DNA of 64,000 nt from Galbibacter marinus (lineage in GTDB: Bacteria > Bacteroidota > Bacteroidia > Flavobacteriales > Flavobacteriaceae): positions 1-64,000 of the forward strand of contig NZ_AMSG01000016.1 of NCBI RefSeq assembly GCF_000300875.1, given 5' to 3'. This document shows, one piece after another, positions 53,657 to 62,256 of this stretch. Made by a program: the position numbers and the translations under genes. The notes under the pieces were generated by a model, which saw only the letters and a list, made by a program, of their open reading frames with translations, was not told the DNA's origin and did not search any database. The first letter of the stretch is position 1; each line of letters opens with the position of its first letter.

Positions 53657-54649
53657 TTATGATTTCACATAACTATCAGATGGATTGTTACTCTGTCCAT
53701 TTATATCGTATTTGCTATAGCTAAAACCAGGATGGATACAATACGAAGCTGTTTCTCCTTGTTTGTTGATGGCTAAAAATCCCACTTGAAAATCTTTGTA
53801 ATTTTTGTTCTTGGATACAATTCTTTGAACTGCTTCTTTACAAGCTTCCAAAGGTGATTTACCTTGTCGCATCAATTCTACAATTAAAAAAGAGCCTACT
53901 GTTTTTATGACTTCTTCGCCTACTCCTGTAGCGGTGGCTCCTCCAACTTCATTGTCAATAAATAGTCCAGAACCAATAATGGGTGAATCGCCCACTCGGC
54001 CACCTACCTTATAGGCCATTCCGCTTGTGGTACAGGCCCCTGAAATATCTCCGTGCTTATCTATGGCTAACATTCCGATAGTATCGTGATTTTCAATATT
54101 GATGATTGTTTCGTATTTGGATTCTTTTTTCCATTGTAACCATTCTTTTTTAGATTTTTCTGTCAGTAGATTTTCTTTGCTAAAGCCCTGCTGGTAAGCA
54201 AATTTTTCTGCGCCTTTACCCGCCAACATTACATGTGGAGTTTGTTCCATTACTTTGCGGGCTACAGAGATGGCGTGGGTGATATTTTGAAGGTACACCA
54301 CCGAACCACAATTGCCCGACTTGTCCATAATGCAAGCGTCTAATGTAACATTACCATCACGATCGGGACGCCCGCCCTTACCTACGGTTTGGTTATTTAC
54401 ATCGGCTTCTTCAACGCGTACACCTTGTTCAACTGCATCAAGTGCGAAACCTCCAGAAGAAAGTACTTCCCATGCCTTTGAGGTAGCATTGTGAAAGTTC
54501 CATGTACAGACCACCACAGGACCTTTAGACTTAGTGGTATTTTGTGTAATAGTTTGGGGGAGTTGATGATTCCAAGCAGATAATAGCGGTATAGAAAGCA
54601 GCCCACTGGCACCTAAGCCAGTCTTTTTCAAGAATTTTCGACGTTGCAT
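53657..54649 (-). CDS. Glycosylasparaginase (N4-(beta-N-acetylglucosaminyl)-L-asparaginase)
   Basis: ATG 54649 (MQRRKFLKKTGLGASG) gives 330 residues and a twin-arginine signal peptide ending near LLSA; a longer frame upstream overlaps cutC and is not needed. The Ntn-hydrolase cleaves itself at D189-T190 in NHDTIGML, making T190 the nucleophile, as in the Elizabethkingia enzyme. TGVGEEV and GGRVGDSPIIGSG complete the active site. It hydrolyses the bond between Asn and GlcNAc of N-glycans after the peptide is degraded. Tat export places it in the periplasm. It is divergent from cutC with a 40-base gap. Confidence 0.9.
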   Translation of the reverse strand: MQRRKFLKKTGLGASGLLSIPLLSAWNHQLPQTITQNTTKSKGPVVVCTWNFHNATSKAWEVLSSGGFALDAVEQGVRVEEADVNNQTVGKGGRPDRDGNVTLDACIMDKSGNCGSVVYLQNITHAISVARKVMEQTPHVMLAGKGAEKFAYQQGFSKENLLTEKSKKEWLQWKKESKYETIINIENHDTIGMLAIDKHGDISGACTTSGMAYKVGGRVGDSPIIGSGLFIDNEVGGATATGVGEEVIKTVGSFLIVELMRQGKSPLEACKEAVQRIVSKNKNYKDFQVGFLAINKQGETASYCIHPGFSYSKYDINGQSNNPSDSYVKS

Positions 54650-54689
54650 AGTGGATAGTTGTTTACTTTTACGTTTTAAATATAAGGAT

Positions 54690-55418
54690 ATGTTGATAGA
54701 AGTTTGTTCAAATTCTTTGGAATCTGCGATAAGTGCAGAAAATGGCGGTGCTAATCGTATTGAATTATGTGCAGAGCTCGAAGTGGGTGGAATTACACCA
54801 AGCCACGGTACTTTAAAACTCGTATTAGAAAAGTTATCTATTGATGTTTTTGTGTTGATTCGCCCTAGAAGCGGAAACTTCACCTATAGTGATGCGGAAT
54901 TTCAGGTGATGAAGGAGGATATAAAATGGTGTAAGGAAAATGGCTGCCATGGGATTGTGTCTGGCGTTTTAAATGATGATAATTCCTTGGATGCTAAGCG
55001 CACGGGTGAATTGATTAAATTAAGCGCCCCCTTACCTTTTACCTTCCACCGTGCCTTTGATTGGGTTAAAGAACCGTACAAGGCAATAGAACAGCTTATC
55101 GATATGGGGTGCGCTCGTATCCTTTCCAGTGGACAAAAACCGACTGCTTTAATGGGAATAAAGAATCTTAGTCAGCTCAATACACAATTTGGAAATCGTA
55201 TAAAGTTAATGCCAGGAGGTGGCGTTAATGAGGATAATATCTTAAAATTTAAGGAGGCGGGTTTTTCTGAAATCCACTTTTCTGCAAGCCAGGGAGTATT
55301 AGGATTAAAATCCGACATTCCTTTAGCCTTTAACGCTGGATTATATGATGAGCGTTATGTTCGTCGAACTAGTACGACTAAAGTTTCTGAACTTGTTTGT
55401 TTAGTTAAAAAATATTAA
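54690..55418 (+). CDS. cutC: CutC-family protein
   Basis: ATG 54690 (MLIEVCSNSLESA) gives 242 residues, the family length; a longer frame starting at 54651 overlaps the glycosylasparaginase start. The TIM-barrel signature is complete: NGGANRIELCAELEVGG, LIRPRSGNF, FHRAFDW and LMPGGGVNEDNI. CutC was named for copper tolerance, but the role is weakly supported and the barrel looks enzymatic. Its place beside a glycosylasparaginase suggests a role in glycan or sugar metabolism here. Confidence 0.9.
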   Translation: MLIEVCSNSLESAISAENGGANRIELCAELEVGGITPSHGTLKLVLEKLSIDVFVLIRPRSGNFTYSDAEFQVMKEDIKWCKENGCHGIVSGVLNDDNSLDAKRTGELIKLSAPLPFTFHRAFDWVKEPYKAIEQLIDMGCARILSSGQKPTALMGIKNLSQLNTQFGNRIKLMPGGGVNEDNILKFKEAGFSEIHFSASQGVLGLKSDIPLAFNAGLYDERYVRRTSTTKVSELVCLVKKY

Positions 55419-55446
55419 AAATGCCTTTATTCCACAGCAGATGAGG

Positions 55447-55454
55447 TACTTTTG
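55447..55454 (+). promoter_or_regulatory. Candidate -7 element of the phosphoesterase gene
   Basis: TACTTTTG lies 14 bases before the ATG, implying a leader of under ten bases. No -33 element at the right spacing. Confidence 0.35.
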
Positions 55455-55468
55455 AAAAAAATTGAACT

Positions 55469-56710
55469 ATGTCACGATTTATGATCGTTTTAGGAGTGCT
55501 TTATATTATCGGTGCTATATACGGATTTCAGGCATTCCGCACCTTGGTAAGAAGCCCATATTTACAAATTATTTACGGCCTTGCTTTTGTAGGAGTACTT
55601 GTAAATCTATACCTGCAATTTAATCATTTTGACCGATCTGAAGGAATAAACTCTGGGATGGGGTTAGCTGTTGGGCTCTTTTTAGCTTTTGCTGCCTTTG
55701 GTTTATGTAGTGGTTTCTTTATGCTTGTTGAAGATGTTGTCCGCGTTGTAAGATGGATCGTAGGTAAGTTTACTACCACCCCTGAACTAGCCTCTGGAGA
55801 TTTCCCATCGCGTAGGAAGTTTGTGAGTCAAATTGCCTTGGGAATAGCCTCGGTTCCGTTTTTATCACTTTTGTATGGAATGTATAAAGGAAAATATGAT
55901 TACCAAGTCCTTAGCTATACCTTAGAATTTGAAGATCTTCCAGATGCCTTTGAAGGTTATCGATTGACACAGATCTCCGATATACACAGTGGAAGTTTAG
56001 ACAACAAAAAAAAGATTGAATATGTAGTTGACCTAATTAATCAACAAGAATCGGATGTTGTACTTTTTACTGGCGATTTGGTTAATAACGTCGCTTCAGA
56101 GATGCATCCATGGAAAGAGACTTTTGGAAAATTAAAAGCTAAAGATGGAACTTTTTCGGTTTTAGGAAACCACGATTATGGAGATTATGCCGATTGGTCC
56201 TCTGATGCAGATAAGGATGCAAACCTGGAAGAATTAAAGCAGATCCAGAGAGATATGGGGTTTAATTTGCTGTTAAACGAAAATCGATTTTTGGAAAAAG
56301 ACGGTCAGCGAATTGCCTTAATTGGAGTAGAAAACTGGGGAGAGGGAGGATTCAAAAAAGCAGGAGATCTAGAGAAGGCCGTTAAAGGGGTCGAAGCTTC
56401 TGATTTTAAAATATTAATGAGTCACGATCCATCACATTGGGAACATCAGGTGGTTAACCACCCGTATCATTACCACCTTACTTTAAGTGGACACACTCAT
56501 GGAATGCAATTTGGAGTTGAAATTCCTGGTATAGTGAGATGGAGTCCAGTGCAATACCGTTATAAGTATTGGGCTGGAATCTACGAAAAAGCTGGACAGT
56601 ATATTAATGTCAATAGAGGACTCGGGTTTATTGGTTATCCTGGACGGGTTGGAATATGGCCAGAGGTGAGTGTTATTGAGTTGAGGAAAAAGTCCAAAAC
56701 CACTGTGTAA
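55469..56710 (+). CDS. Membrane-anchored metallophosphoesterase
   Basis: The 413-residue protein begins with four membrane helices (about 3-20, 30-48, 62-92, 114-135) and continues with a calcineurin-like phosphoesterase domain. Metal-binding blocks are SDIHSGSL, FTGDLVNN, GNHDYGDY and SGHTHGMQ. Such YkuE/YaeI-like enzymes are linked to phospholipid or UDP-diacylglucosamine hydrolysis at the membrane, but the substrate of this one is unknown. It lies between cutC and a thioredoxin-fold gene. Confidence 0.85.
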   Translation: MSRFMIVLGVLYIIGAIYGFQAFRTLVRSPYLQIIYGLAFVGVLVNLYLQFNHFDRSEGINSGMGLAVGLFLAFAAFGLCSGFFMLVEDVVRVVRWIVGKFTTTPELASGDFPSRRKFVSQIALGIASVPFLSLLYGMYKGKYDYQVLSYTLEFEDLPDAFEGYRLTQISDIHSGSLDNKKKIEYVVDLINQQESDVVLFTGDLVNNVASEMHPWKETFGKLKAKDGTFSVLGNHDYGDYADWSSDADKDANLEELKQIQRDMGFNLLLNENRFLEKDGQRIALIGVENWGEGGFKKAGDLEKAVKGVEASDFKILMSHDPSHWEHQVVNHPYHYHLTLSGHTHGMQFGVEIPGIVRWSPVQYRYKYWAGIYEKAGQYINVNRGLGFIGYPGRVGIWPEVSVIELRKKSKTTV

Positions 56711-56806
56711 TACCGCACAAAAAATGCAGTGAATCCAATAATTTGATGTGCAGTTTTACTTTTTTTTAGTACATTTGAGTTGAATAGCCGTTAAAATTCA
56801 GTATGT

Positions 56807-57106
56807 ATGTCAAAGTTTGGAGAGTTAATTGCTGGTAAGGTTCCGGTACTTTTAGACTTTTATGCCGATTGGAACGAGTCATCCACATCAATGCATCCTG
56901 TTCTTAGGGATGTAGCAGCTTCCTTAGGTGATAAGGCTAGGGTTGTAAAGATCGACATTGATAAAAACCAGGAGCTTGCTGATGCTCTGCGCGTAAAAGG
57001 TTCACCTACACTTATGATTTATAAAAACGGTGAGATGGTTTGGCGCCAAACTGGAGAGCAGGATGCTGACACGCTTATCGGATTACTTCAAGAATATCTA
57101 AAATAG
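56807..57106 (+). CDS. Thioredoxin-fold protein lacking both catalytic cysteines
   Basis: This 99-residue protein aligns over its whole length with thioredoxin (VPVLLDFYADW, MHPVLRDVA, VKIDIDKNQELADALRVKGSPTLMIYKNG). The WCGPC motif is replaced by W22-N23-E24-S25-S26, so both redox cysteines are missing, while the cis-proline loop GSPT is kept. It cannot do dithiol exchange and has no other cysteine. A scaffold or chaperone role is possible. It is an independent gene, 97 bases after the phosphoesterase, with TACATTTG at 56770-56777 as a possible -7 element. Confidence 0.88.
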   Translation: MSKFGELIAGKVPVLLDFYADWNESSTSMHPVLRDVAASLGDKARVVKIDIDKNQELADALRVKGSPTLMIYKNGEMVWRQTGEQDADTLIGLLQEYLK

Positions 57107-57113
57107 CCAACTA

Positions 57114-57749
57114 TTACAAGGGCGAACACTTATAGCCATTTTCATCCAAATAATTTAACACCTTAGGAAGAGCTTCTTTTAATATAGGATAGGATTTGAC
57201 ACTATCATGAAACACTACAATACTTCCGGGTTTGATATTTTTTATTACATTTTTTGTGCATTGATCAGGAGTGTTTCTTAAATCAAAATCAGCACTCAGT
57301 ATATCCCACATAATAATAGTATACCCTTGTTTTACAAGCTCTTTGGTAGCCCTGGATGATATACGGCCATAGGGAGGTCTAAACAATTTATTAGACTTTA
57401 TGGAAAGTTTTTTAAAAGCGTTCTCTGTTAATGTAATATTTTGAAGATAGGACTCTAAGGAATGTTTATAGCAATGGTAATGATTGTAAGTGTGGTTTCC
57501 AATAGTGTGACCGAAGGATTTTAATCGATCCATAATCTGGGGATACTCATGGACATTCTTACCAATACAGAAAAAACTAGCCTTTGCTTGATGCTTTTCT
57601 AATTGATCTAAAACATAGTCAGTGACCTGTGGTGTTGGCCCATCATCAAAGGTTAGAAATACTTCTTTTTCAGGTGTTTTAACATCCCAAGTTTTTCTTT
57701 TGAAAAACCATTTTAAAGGTTTTGGGGTTTTGACAACATACAATTTCAA
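57114..57749 (-). CDS. Polysaccharide deacetylase (NodB homology domain)
   Basis: The 211-residue protein is a carbohydrate esterase family 4 domain with almost nothing else. Motif 1 is TFDDGPT (D35-D36), motif 2 GNHTYNH, motif 3 RPPYGR, and the last is VFHDSV. These supply the metal ligands and base that remove N-acetyl groups from peptidoglycan or chitin-type glycans. No signal peptide is evident. It converges with the thioredoxin-fold gene and lies downstream of the DUF2723 gene past a hairpin. Confidence 0.9.
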   Translation of the reverse strand: MKLYVVKTPKPLKWFFKRKTWDVKTPEKEVFLTFDDGPTPQVTDYVLDQLEKHQAKASFFCIGKNVHEYPQIMDRLKSFGHTIGNHTYNHYHCYKHSLESYLQNITLTENAFKKLSIKSNKLFRPPYGRISSRATKELVKQGYTIIMWDILSADFDLRNTPDQCTKNVIKNIKPGSIVVFHDSVKSYPILKEALPKVLNYLDENGYKCSPL

Positions 57750-57776
57750 TGCAACTGAATTTTGGTTGAATTAAAA

Positions 57777-57812
57777 GTACTCCTAAGCACGTATTTGGTG
57801 TGCTTAGGAGTA
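57777..57812 (-). terminator. Terminator after the DUF2723 gene
   Basis: CTCCTAAGCAC and GTGCTTAGGAG form an 11-base perfect stem. On the minus strand it is followed by TACTTTTAA, a modest T run. Confidence 0.7.
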
Positions 57813-57821
57813 GTTTGTTTT

Positions 57822-60800
57822 TTATTCAAGGACTGTGTCGAGTTCAATTATTGAAGAGTCTACTGGTATTTCAGGCGCTGCATCTCTGATGGGTTGTTGA
57901 TTTTGTAGCTCCTGTTCTGTTGGTTCAGGCTGAGGAGATCCACCATAGAGATTGCTGAAACGATCTAAATATTCATTAAATGTCTGTGTTTCTGGCATTC
58001 CGAAATCTTGAGTATCGTATCGAACAACAATGTCTAAGAGACTTCTGTAACGCTGTACATCAGATACAATTTCTGAGGCGTACTGATACTGCTCCTCTAC
58101 TGGTAAATGACTATAGTAATTAAGGCTTTCTTGGTATTTTTTAACAACATTTTGGTAAAGCTCTCTAGCTTTGTCACTTTCACCGACTTGGTAGTATCCT
58201 TGGACATATGGTTCTAAGAATACATAATACCCAAAATATCCGAAAGGCATTTTTTCCATGGCCAGATCTAAAACTTCCTTCGCGCGTTCTTTGTCACCTT
58301 GATTAAGAAGTTCTTCTGTTAATCTTGCCAAGTTTCCTCGATATGAGATACTGTTTTTTCTAGTTTCAGGATCGTGATAAATATCAGGTGATTGTGAATT
58401 ACCCCAATGCCAGTCCTTAACAATATTATACATTAAATCTGGATCTAATCGTCCCATTTGGTACGGGTTATTTGGATCCACAGCTGTTTTAATCGGTACT
58501 AGTTTATAAACAAGACCATCTAATTGTAGGTAATCTTTCATCCACATATATTCCGCAGCATCGAAGCTACCTCCCGTAAAATAAATTGGACGTTCCCAGT
58601 TATTGTTTGCTAGTAAATCTAGCATTAACAATCTGTTCTTTGTAAGGGCAGTCTTTGGTAGATCAATGTCGATATAGTCAACAATTAGCGAAGAATCTTT
58701 TTCTTTTACCAATCCAGAATCCAAGACTGCCTGCTTATTTACAGGAACCCTAATCTTATTGGTAGGGTAGAATACCAAGTTGAGATAACTTTCAGGATAT
58801 TGGCTTAGATCTCCACCCTGTTTTTTAATCAAGGTTCTAAAGGTGTTTTCATCATTACTCACCCAATCCATGAATCGTTTAATGTCCCAACGCTCATCGG
58901 TGAGTTGCTGGAAATATATCACATCACGAATACCATAAGCGTATTTATCATGAGTGAGTTGTGACGGAATCGGTTTGCTCTCATAGGCTGCCCTTTTCAT
59001 TTGATCGATGTACCAATCGGTGGCAAATAAGCTGGTATTTATGGTACGAACGTCAGTGCGATAGCCTTCTATTTCTTGAGCATACCAAAGCGAAAAGGTA
59101 TCATTATCACCAATGGTGAAAAGGATAGCTCCAGCATCTTCTTGAATAGAATCCAAATAAGATTTAGCCATAGATTGAGCGGTATAACGATCCGATCGAT
59201 CATGGTCATCCCAGTTTTGACTTACCATCACCACTGGAACTGCGAGCACACAAATGGCGGTAACCACAGGTGCCAATATTTTTGGTGTTAGATATTTTTT
59301 AAATTCTTCAAATAATCCGTAGACTCCTAGTCCTATCCACATAGAAAATACAAAGAAAGATCCTACTAGTGCATAATCTCTTTCCCTGGGTTCAAATGGC
59401 CTCTCATTCAAATAGACCTTCAAGGCTAATCCCATGAATAAGAAAAGCATAAATAGAATCCAAAATAGTTGTTTGTCGCTTTTAAATAAGAATAATAAAC
59501 CGATGATCCCCAGAATAAGCGGCAGGAAGAAATAGGTGTTTCTAGCTTTATTTTCTAATACATCAGATGGTAAGTGATCTTGAGATCCAAGATGCCACTG
59601 ATCTACAAACTTAACACCGCTTAACCAGTTACCGTGGTTGTCTAGTTTTCCTTGAATATCATCTTGTCGTCCTACGAAATTCCACATAAAATACCTCCAA
59701 TACATATAGCCCATTTGATACTCAAATAGGTAACGCATGTTTTGGGCAAAACTTGGTTTTTCAATAATAAGAAAACTGCTGAATTGCTTTATAAAGTCAA
59801 CGTACTGATCCTCATCAATGGTTCCATTTTCTAAATCCATTTTGAATTGAGAAACCGCATCGGTGAGTTGTTTTTCTCCTCGGTATTGTGGTTTGACTTT
59901 CATTTCCAGTGGTCCAGTGATCCTCATGTAGTTTGCGGCGTGCTCACTACTCCACATTCGCGGTAAAAATCCTAGATGATCACTATTAGGAGCTACTCGA
60001 GCATCTTTATAATGGTTGACAATGATATATTTGCCTTGCTCATAATCTCTTTCGTATTTAGGCTTGTCGTCCTTATACGGATCATCTGGATCCTGTCCAG
60101 CAAAGGCGTCAGAATACATTGGCCCATAAATCAAATGGGTTTCAGGGTATTGCTCAAGGTTGTAATAAGCTAAGAGCTGTCTGGCATCAGTAGGACTGTT
60201 TTCATTGATCACAGTCCCCGCGTTGGCTCTGATAGGAATCATCATCCAGGTTGAAAATCCGATAAGAATAAACATCACACTCAGTGCAATGGTATTTAAG
60301 AGATTGTAATTCTTTTTTCTGGTATACCTAAGGGAGAAATAAAATAGTGCAATGACTAAGATCCCTGCAATGATCGTTCCTGAGTTAAATGGCAACCCAA
60401 TACTATTGACGAAAAAGACTTCCAAATAACCGAAGAATTTCATCACATTCGGTAACAGCATTTTGAAAATAAATAGCAAGATACCTACTGAAACTAAGAC
60501 GGCGATTATAAAAGATTTAGCCGTGGGTTTTTCATTGTTTTTAAAATAATAGATCATTCCCAGAGAAGGAATGGTTAAAAGTGCCATAAAGTGAACCCCA
60601 AATGATAGACCTACTACTAATGAGATAAGCACCAACCATTTGTGCCCTCTTGGGTTGTGCATATCATCGGCCCACTTGAGTCCTAACCAAACCATAATTG
60701 AAGTCAGAAGCATAGCCATAGCATATACCTCCGCCTCTACAGCGTTAAACCAAAAACTATCGGAGAATGTGAAGGCTAACGCTCCAACAAATCCACTTCC

Positions 60801-61166
60801 TAAAATGGCGATATAATTTCCAATGCTTAATTCTCCACCTCTTTGAGCTAATTTTTTGGTGATGTTTGTGATAGACCAAAACATAAATAAAATTGCGAAA
60901 GCACTTGAAAATACTGACATGTGATTTACAGTAACGGCTACCGCTTCTGCCTCAGTAGAGAACATTGCAAAGAATGCACCCATCATTTGGAAAAAAGGAG
61001 CTCCTGGTGGGTGACCTACTTGTAACTTAGCTGAGGTCGCTATATATTCTCCTGCATCCCAAAAACTTGAAGTTGGTTCTACCGTGAGATGGTAAGTCAT
61101 TAAGGCTATGATAAAAACTATCCATCCCAGAATAGTATCCCATTTTTTAAATTGTTCTGCAGACAT
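57822..61166 (-). CDS. DUF2723 membrane protein (GT117-type O-glycosyltransferase family)
   Basis: The 1114-residue protein has about eleven membrane helices in its first half, starting with WDTILGWIVFIIALMTYHLTVEP, in which residues just after the first helix (FWDAGEY) form the conserved acidic loop of GT-C glycosyltransferases. A large soluble C-terminal half follows, with tetratricopeptide-like helices (about 960-1080) and an acidic end. DUF2723 proteins resemble protein O-mannosyltransferases, and members in Bacteroidota are linked to O-glycosylation of exported proteins. The sugar is unknown. Confidence 0.85.
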   Translation of the reverse strand: MSAEQFKKWDTILGWIVFIIALMTYHLTVEPTSSFWDAGEYIATSAKLQVGHPPGAPFFQMMGAFFAMFSTEAEAVAVTVNHMSVFSSAFAILFMFWSITNITKKLAQRGGELSIGNYIAILGSGFVGALAFTFSDSFWFNAVEAEVYAMAMLLTSIMVWLGLKWADDMHNPRGHKWLVLISLVVGLSFGVHFMALLTIPSLGMIYYFKNNEKPTAKSFIIAVLVSVGILLFIFKMLLPNVMKFFGYLEVFFVNSIGLPFNSGTIIAGILVIALFYFSLRYTRKKNYNLLNTIALSVMFILIGFSTWMMIPIRANAGTVINENSPTDARQLLAYYNLEQYPETHLIYGPMYSDAFAGQDPDDPYKDDKPKYERDYEQGKYIIVNHYKDARVAPNSDHLGFLPRMWSSEHAANYMRITGPLEMKVKPQYRGEKQLTDAVSQFKMDLENGTIDEDQYVDFIKQFSSFLIIEKPSFAQNMRYLFEYQMGYMYWRYFMWNFVGRQDDIQGKLDNHGNWLSGVKFVDQWHLGSQDHLPSDVLENKARNTYFFLPLILGIIGLLFLFKSDKQLFWILFMLFLFMGLALKVYLNERPFEPRERDYALVGSFFVFSMWIGLGVYGLFEEFKKYLTPKILAPVVTAICVLAVPVVMVSQNWDDHDRSDRYTAQSMAKSYLDSIQEDAGAILFTIGDNDTFSLWYAQEIEGYRTDVRTINTSLFATDWYIDQMKRAAYESKPIPSQLTHDKYAYGIRDVIYFQQLTDERWDIKRFMDWVSNDENTFRTLIKKQGGDLSQYPESYLNLVFYPTNKIRVPVNKQAVLDSGLVKEKDSSLIVDYIDIDLPKTALTKNRLLMLDLLANNNWERPIYFTGGSFDAAEYMWMKDYLQLDGLVYKLVPIKTAVDPNNPYQMGRLDPDLMYNIVKDWHWGNSQSPDIYHDPETRKNSISYRGNLARLTEELLNQGDKERAKEVLDLAMEKMPFGYFGYYVFLEPYVQGYYQVGESDKARELYQNVVKKYQESLNYYSHLPVEEQYQYASEIVSDVQRYRSLLDIVVRYDTQDFGMPETQTFNEYLDRFSNLYGGSPQPEPTEQELQNQQPIRDAAPEIPVDSSIIELDTVLE

Positions 61167-61423
61167 CTATGTTATTTTCTAAATATATAATATTATAGTA
61201 TATAGCAAGCGAATTTAAGAAAATATATAAGAATGTAAATTACTTTTCAAAAATGTTAACAACCAAGAGCCTAAAGTTGACATTTCACGGGCTTTTTACC
61301 CACGAATTGTCAATTGGTTGTAGTGGTGATTAAAAAATATTTTAAAAATGTTTGTGCATATCAAACTTTGTTATAAATTTGCACCTGCTTTTACGGATGA
61401 TACATTTTAAAAGCACATTTTAC
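61167..61423. other. Intergenic region between the DUF2723 gene and tRNA-Gln, with nested inverted repeats
   Basis: No gene is seen. ACAACCAA (61259-61266) pairs with TTGGTTGT (61314-61321), and inside it TTGACA (61277-61282) pairs with TGTCAA (61308-61313), around a GGG/CCC pair. The result is a stable nested hairpin with a one-sided bulge. The tRNA-Gln promoter follows. Confidence 0.45.
61351..61381 (+). promoter_or_regulatory. Complete Bacteroidota promoter of tRNA-Gln
   Basis: TTTG (61351-61354), a 19-base spacer and TAAATTTG (61374-61381) match the -33/-7 consensus. Transcription should start near 61388, about 36 bases before the tRNA. Confidence 0.8.
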
Positions 61424-61495
61424 TGGCCTATGGTGTAATTGGTAACACAGCTGATTTTGGTTCAGTCGTTCAAGGTTCGAGTCCTTGTAGGCCAA
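61424..61495 (+). tRNA. tRNA-Gln (anticodon TTG)
   Basis: Acceptor stem TGGCCTA/TAGGCCA, D arm, anticodon stem GCTGA/TCAGT with loop TTTTGGT (TTG), and T arm CAAGG TTCGAGT CCTTG. CCA is not encoded. A terminator follows directly. Confidence 0.95.
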
Positions 61496-61500
61496 CAAAA

Positions 61501-61538
61501 AAGCCCTTAAAAACTACAATTTTTAAGGGTTTTTTTGT
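61501..61538 (+). terminator. Terminator of tRNA-Gln
   Basis: CCCTTAAAAA and TTTTTAAGGG form a 10-base perfect stem around CTACAA, followed by seven T. Confidence 0.9.
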
Positions 61539-61706
61539 TCCTATAGGTAGCAAAGATTTGGAGGCTTTTTCCAAGAGCAATTTTTTGTTATTTATTGATT
61601 TTAGATCACCCTCAAAAATGCTGATAATAGTATGTTGTAAAGAGAGGGCGAATAATTTGATAACGAACAATTTACTTGTTGGGTAAAGTCGTATAATATT
61701 TTTTTG

Positions 61707-61714
61707 TATATTTG
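61707..61714 (+). promoter_or_regulatory. Candidate -7 element of rimP-nusA-infB
   Basis: TATATTTG fits TAnnTTTG; a TTG at 61679-61681 is 25 bases upstream, longer than ideal. Transcription would start near 61721. Confidence 0.55.
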
Positions 61715-61741
61715 CACCGTTGAAAGTGAATAATCTATTTC

Positions 61742-61768
61742 AGAGGGGACGGGCAGTCCCCTCTTTTT
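61742..61768 (+). promoter_or_regulatory. Terminator-like attenuator in the rimP leader
   Basis: AGAGGGGAC and GTCCCCTCT form a perfect 9-base stem with loop GGGCA, followed by TTTT. It lies between the promoter and the rimP ATG (61782), so it could stop transcription of the whole rimP-nusA-infB operon. Confidence 0.75.
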
Positions 61769-61781
61769 ATACTAATTATAG

Positions 61782-62243
61782 ATGTTGAAAGACGAAGTAA
61801 CAAGGCTTTTAAATGAAATTCTAGAAGAGAAACAGTCATTGTTTTTGATTGATTTTTCAGTAAGTTCCGACAATAAAATAAAAATAATTATTGACGGGGA
61901 TAAAGGCGTTGCTTTAAAAGATTGTATGGATGTCAGTAGGCATGTAGAGCACAATTTGGATCGAGAAGAATTAGACTTCTCTTTGGAGGTTACCTCACCA
62001 GGTGCTACAGAACCTATTACACATCACAGACAATATCAGAAAAATATTGGTAGAAAGCTTGAAGTTACTACCAATGAGAATAAAATTGAAGGCGAACTTA
62101 CAGCGGTAACCGCCAATGGATTGCAATTAGCTTGGAAGGCCAGGGAACCTAAACCGGTAGGTAAAGGAAAAGTTACTGTTAAGTACGAGAAAGAAGTCCT
62201 TTTTGAGGATATACAAGAAGCTAAAGTGATGATAAAATTTTAA
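61782..62243 (+). CDS. rimP: Ribosome maturation factor RimP
   Basis: The 153-residue protein has the RimP N-terminal alpha/beta domain (VSSDNKIKIIIDGDKGVALKD) with the block DCMDVSRHVEHNLD and LEVTSPGATEPI, and the C-terminal SH3-like domain. RimP helps assemble the 30S subunit. It heads the conserved rimP-nusA-infB operon, 14 bases before nusA. Confidence 0.95.
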   Translation: MLKDEVTRLLNEILEEKQSLFLIDFSVSSDNKIKIIIDGDKGVALKDCMDVSRHVEHNLDREELDFSLEVTSPGATEPITHHRQYQKNIGRKLEVTTNENKIEGELTAVTANGLQLAWKAREPKPVGKGKVTVKYEKEVLFEDIQEAKVMIKF

Positions 62244-62256
62244 TTAAAGAACAGAC

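Noticed and set aside
53657-54883. Longer start for the glycosylasparaginase gene
   Set aside because: The extension would overlap cutC on the other strand; the ATG at 54649 gives a proper twin-arginine signal peptide.
61470-61670. Minus-strand frame over the end of tRNA-Gln
   Set aside because: It runs through the tRNA and its terminator; both RNA features are well supported.
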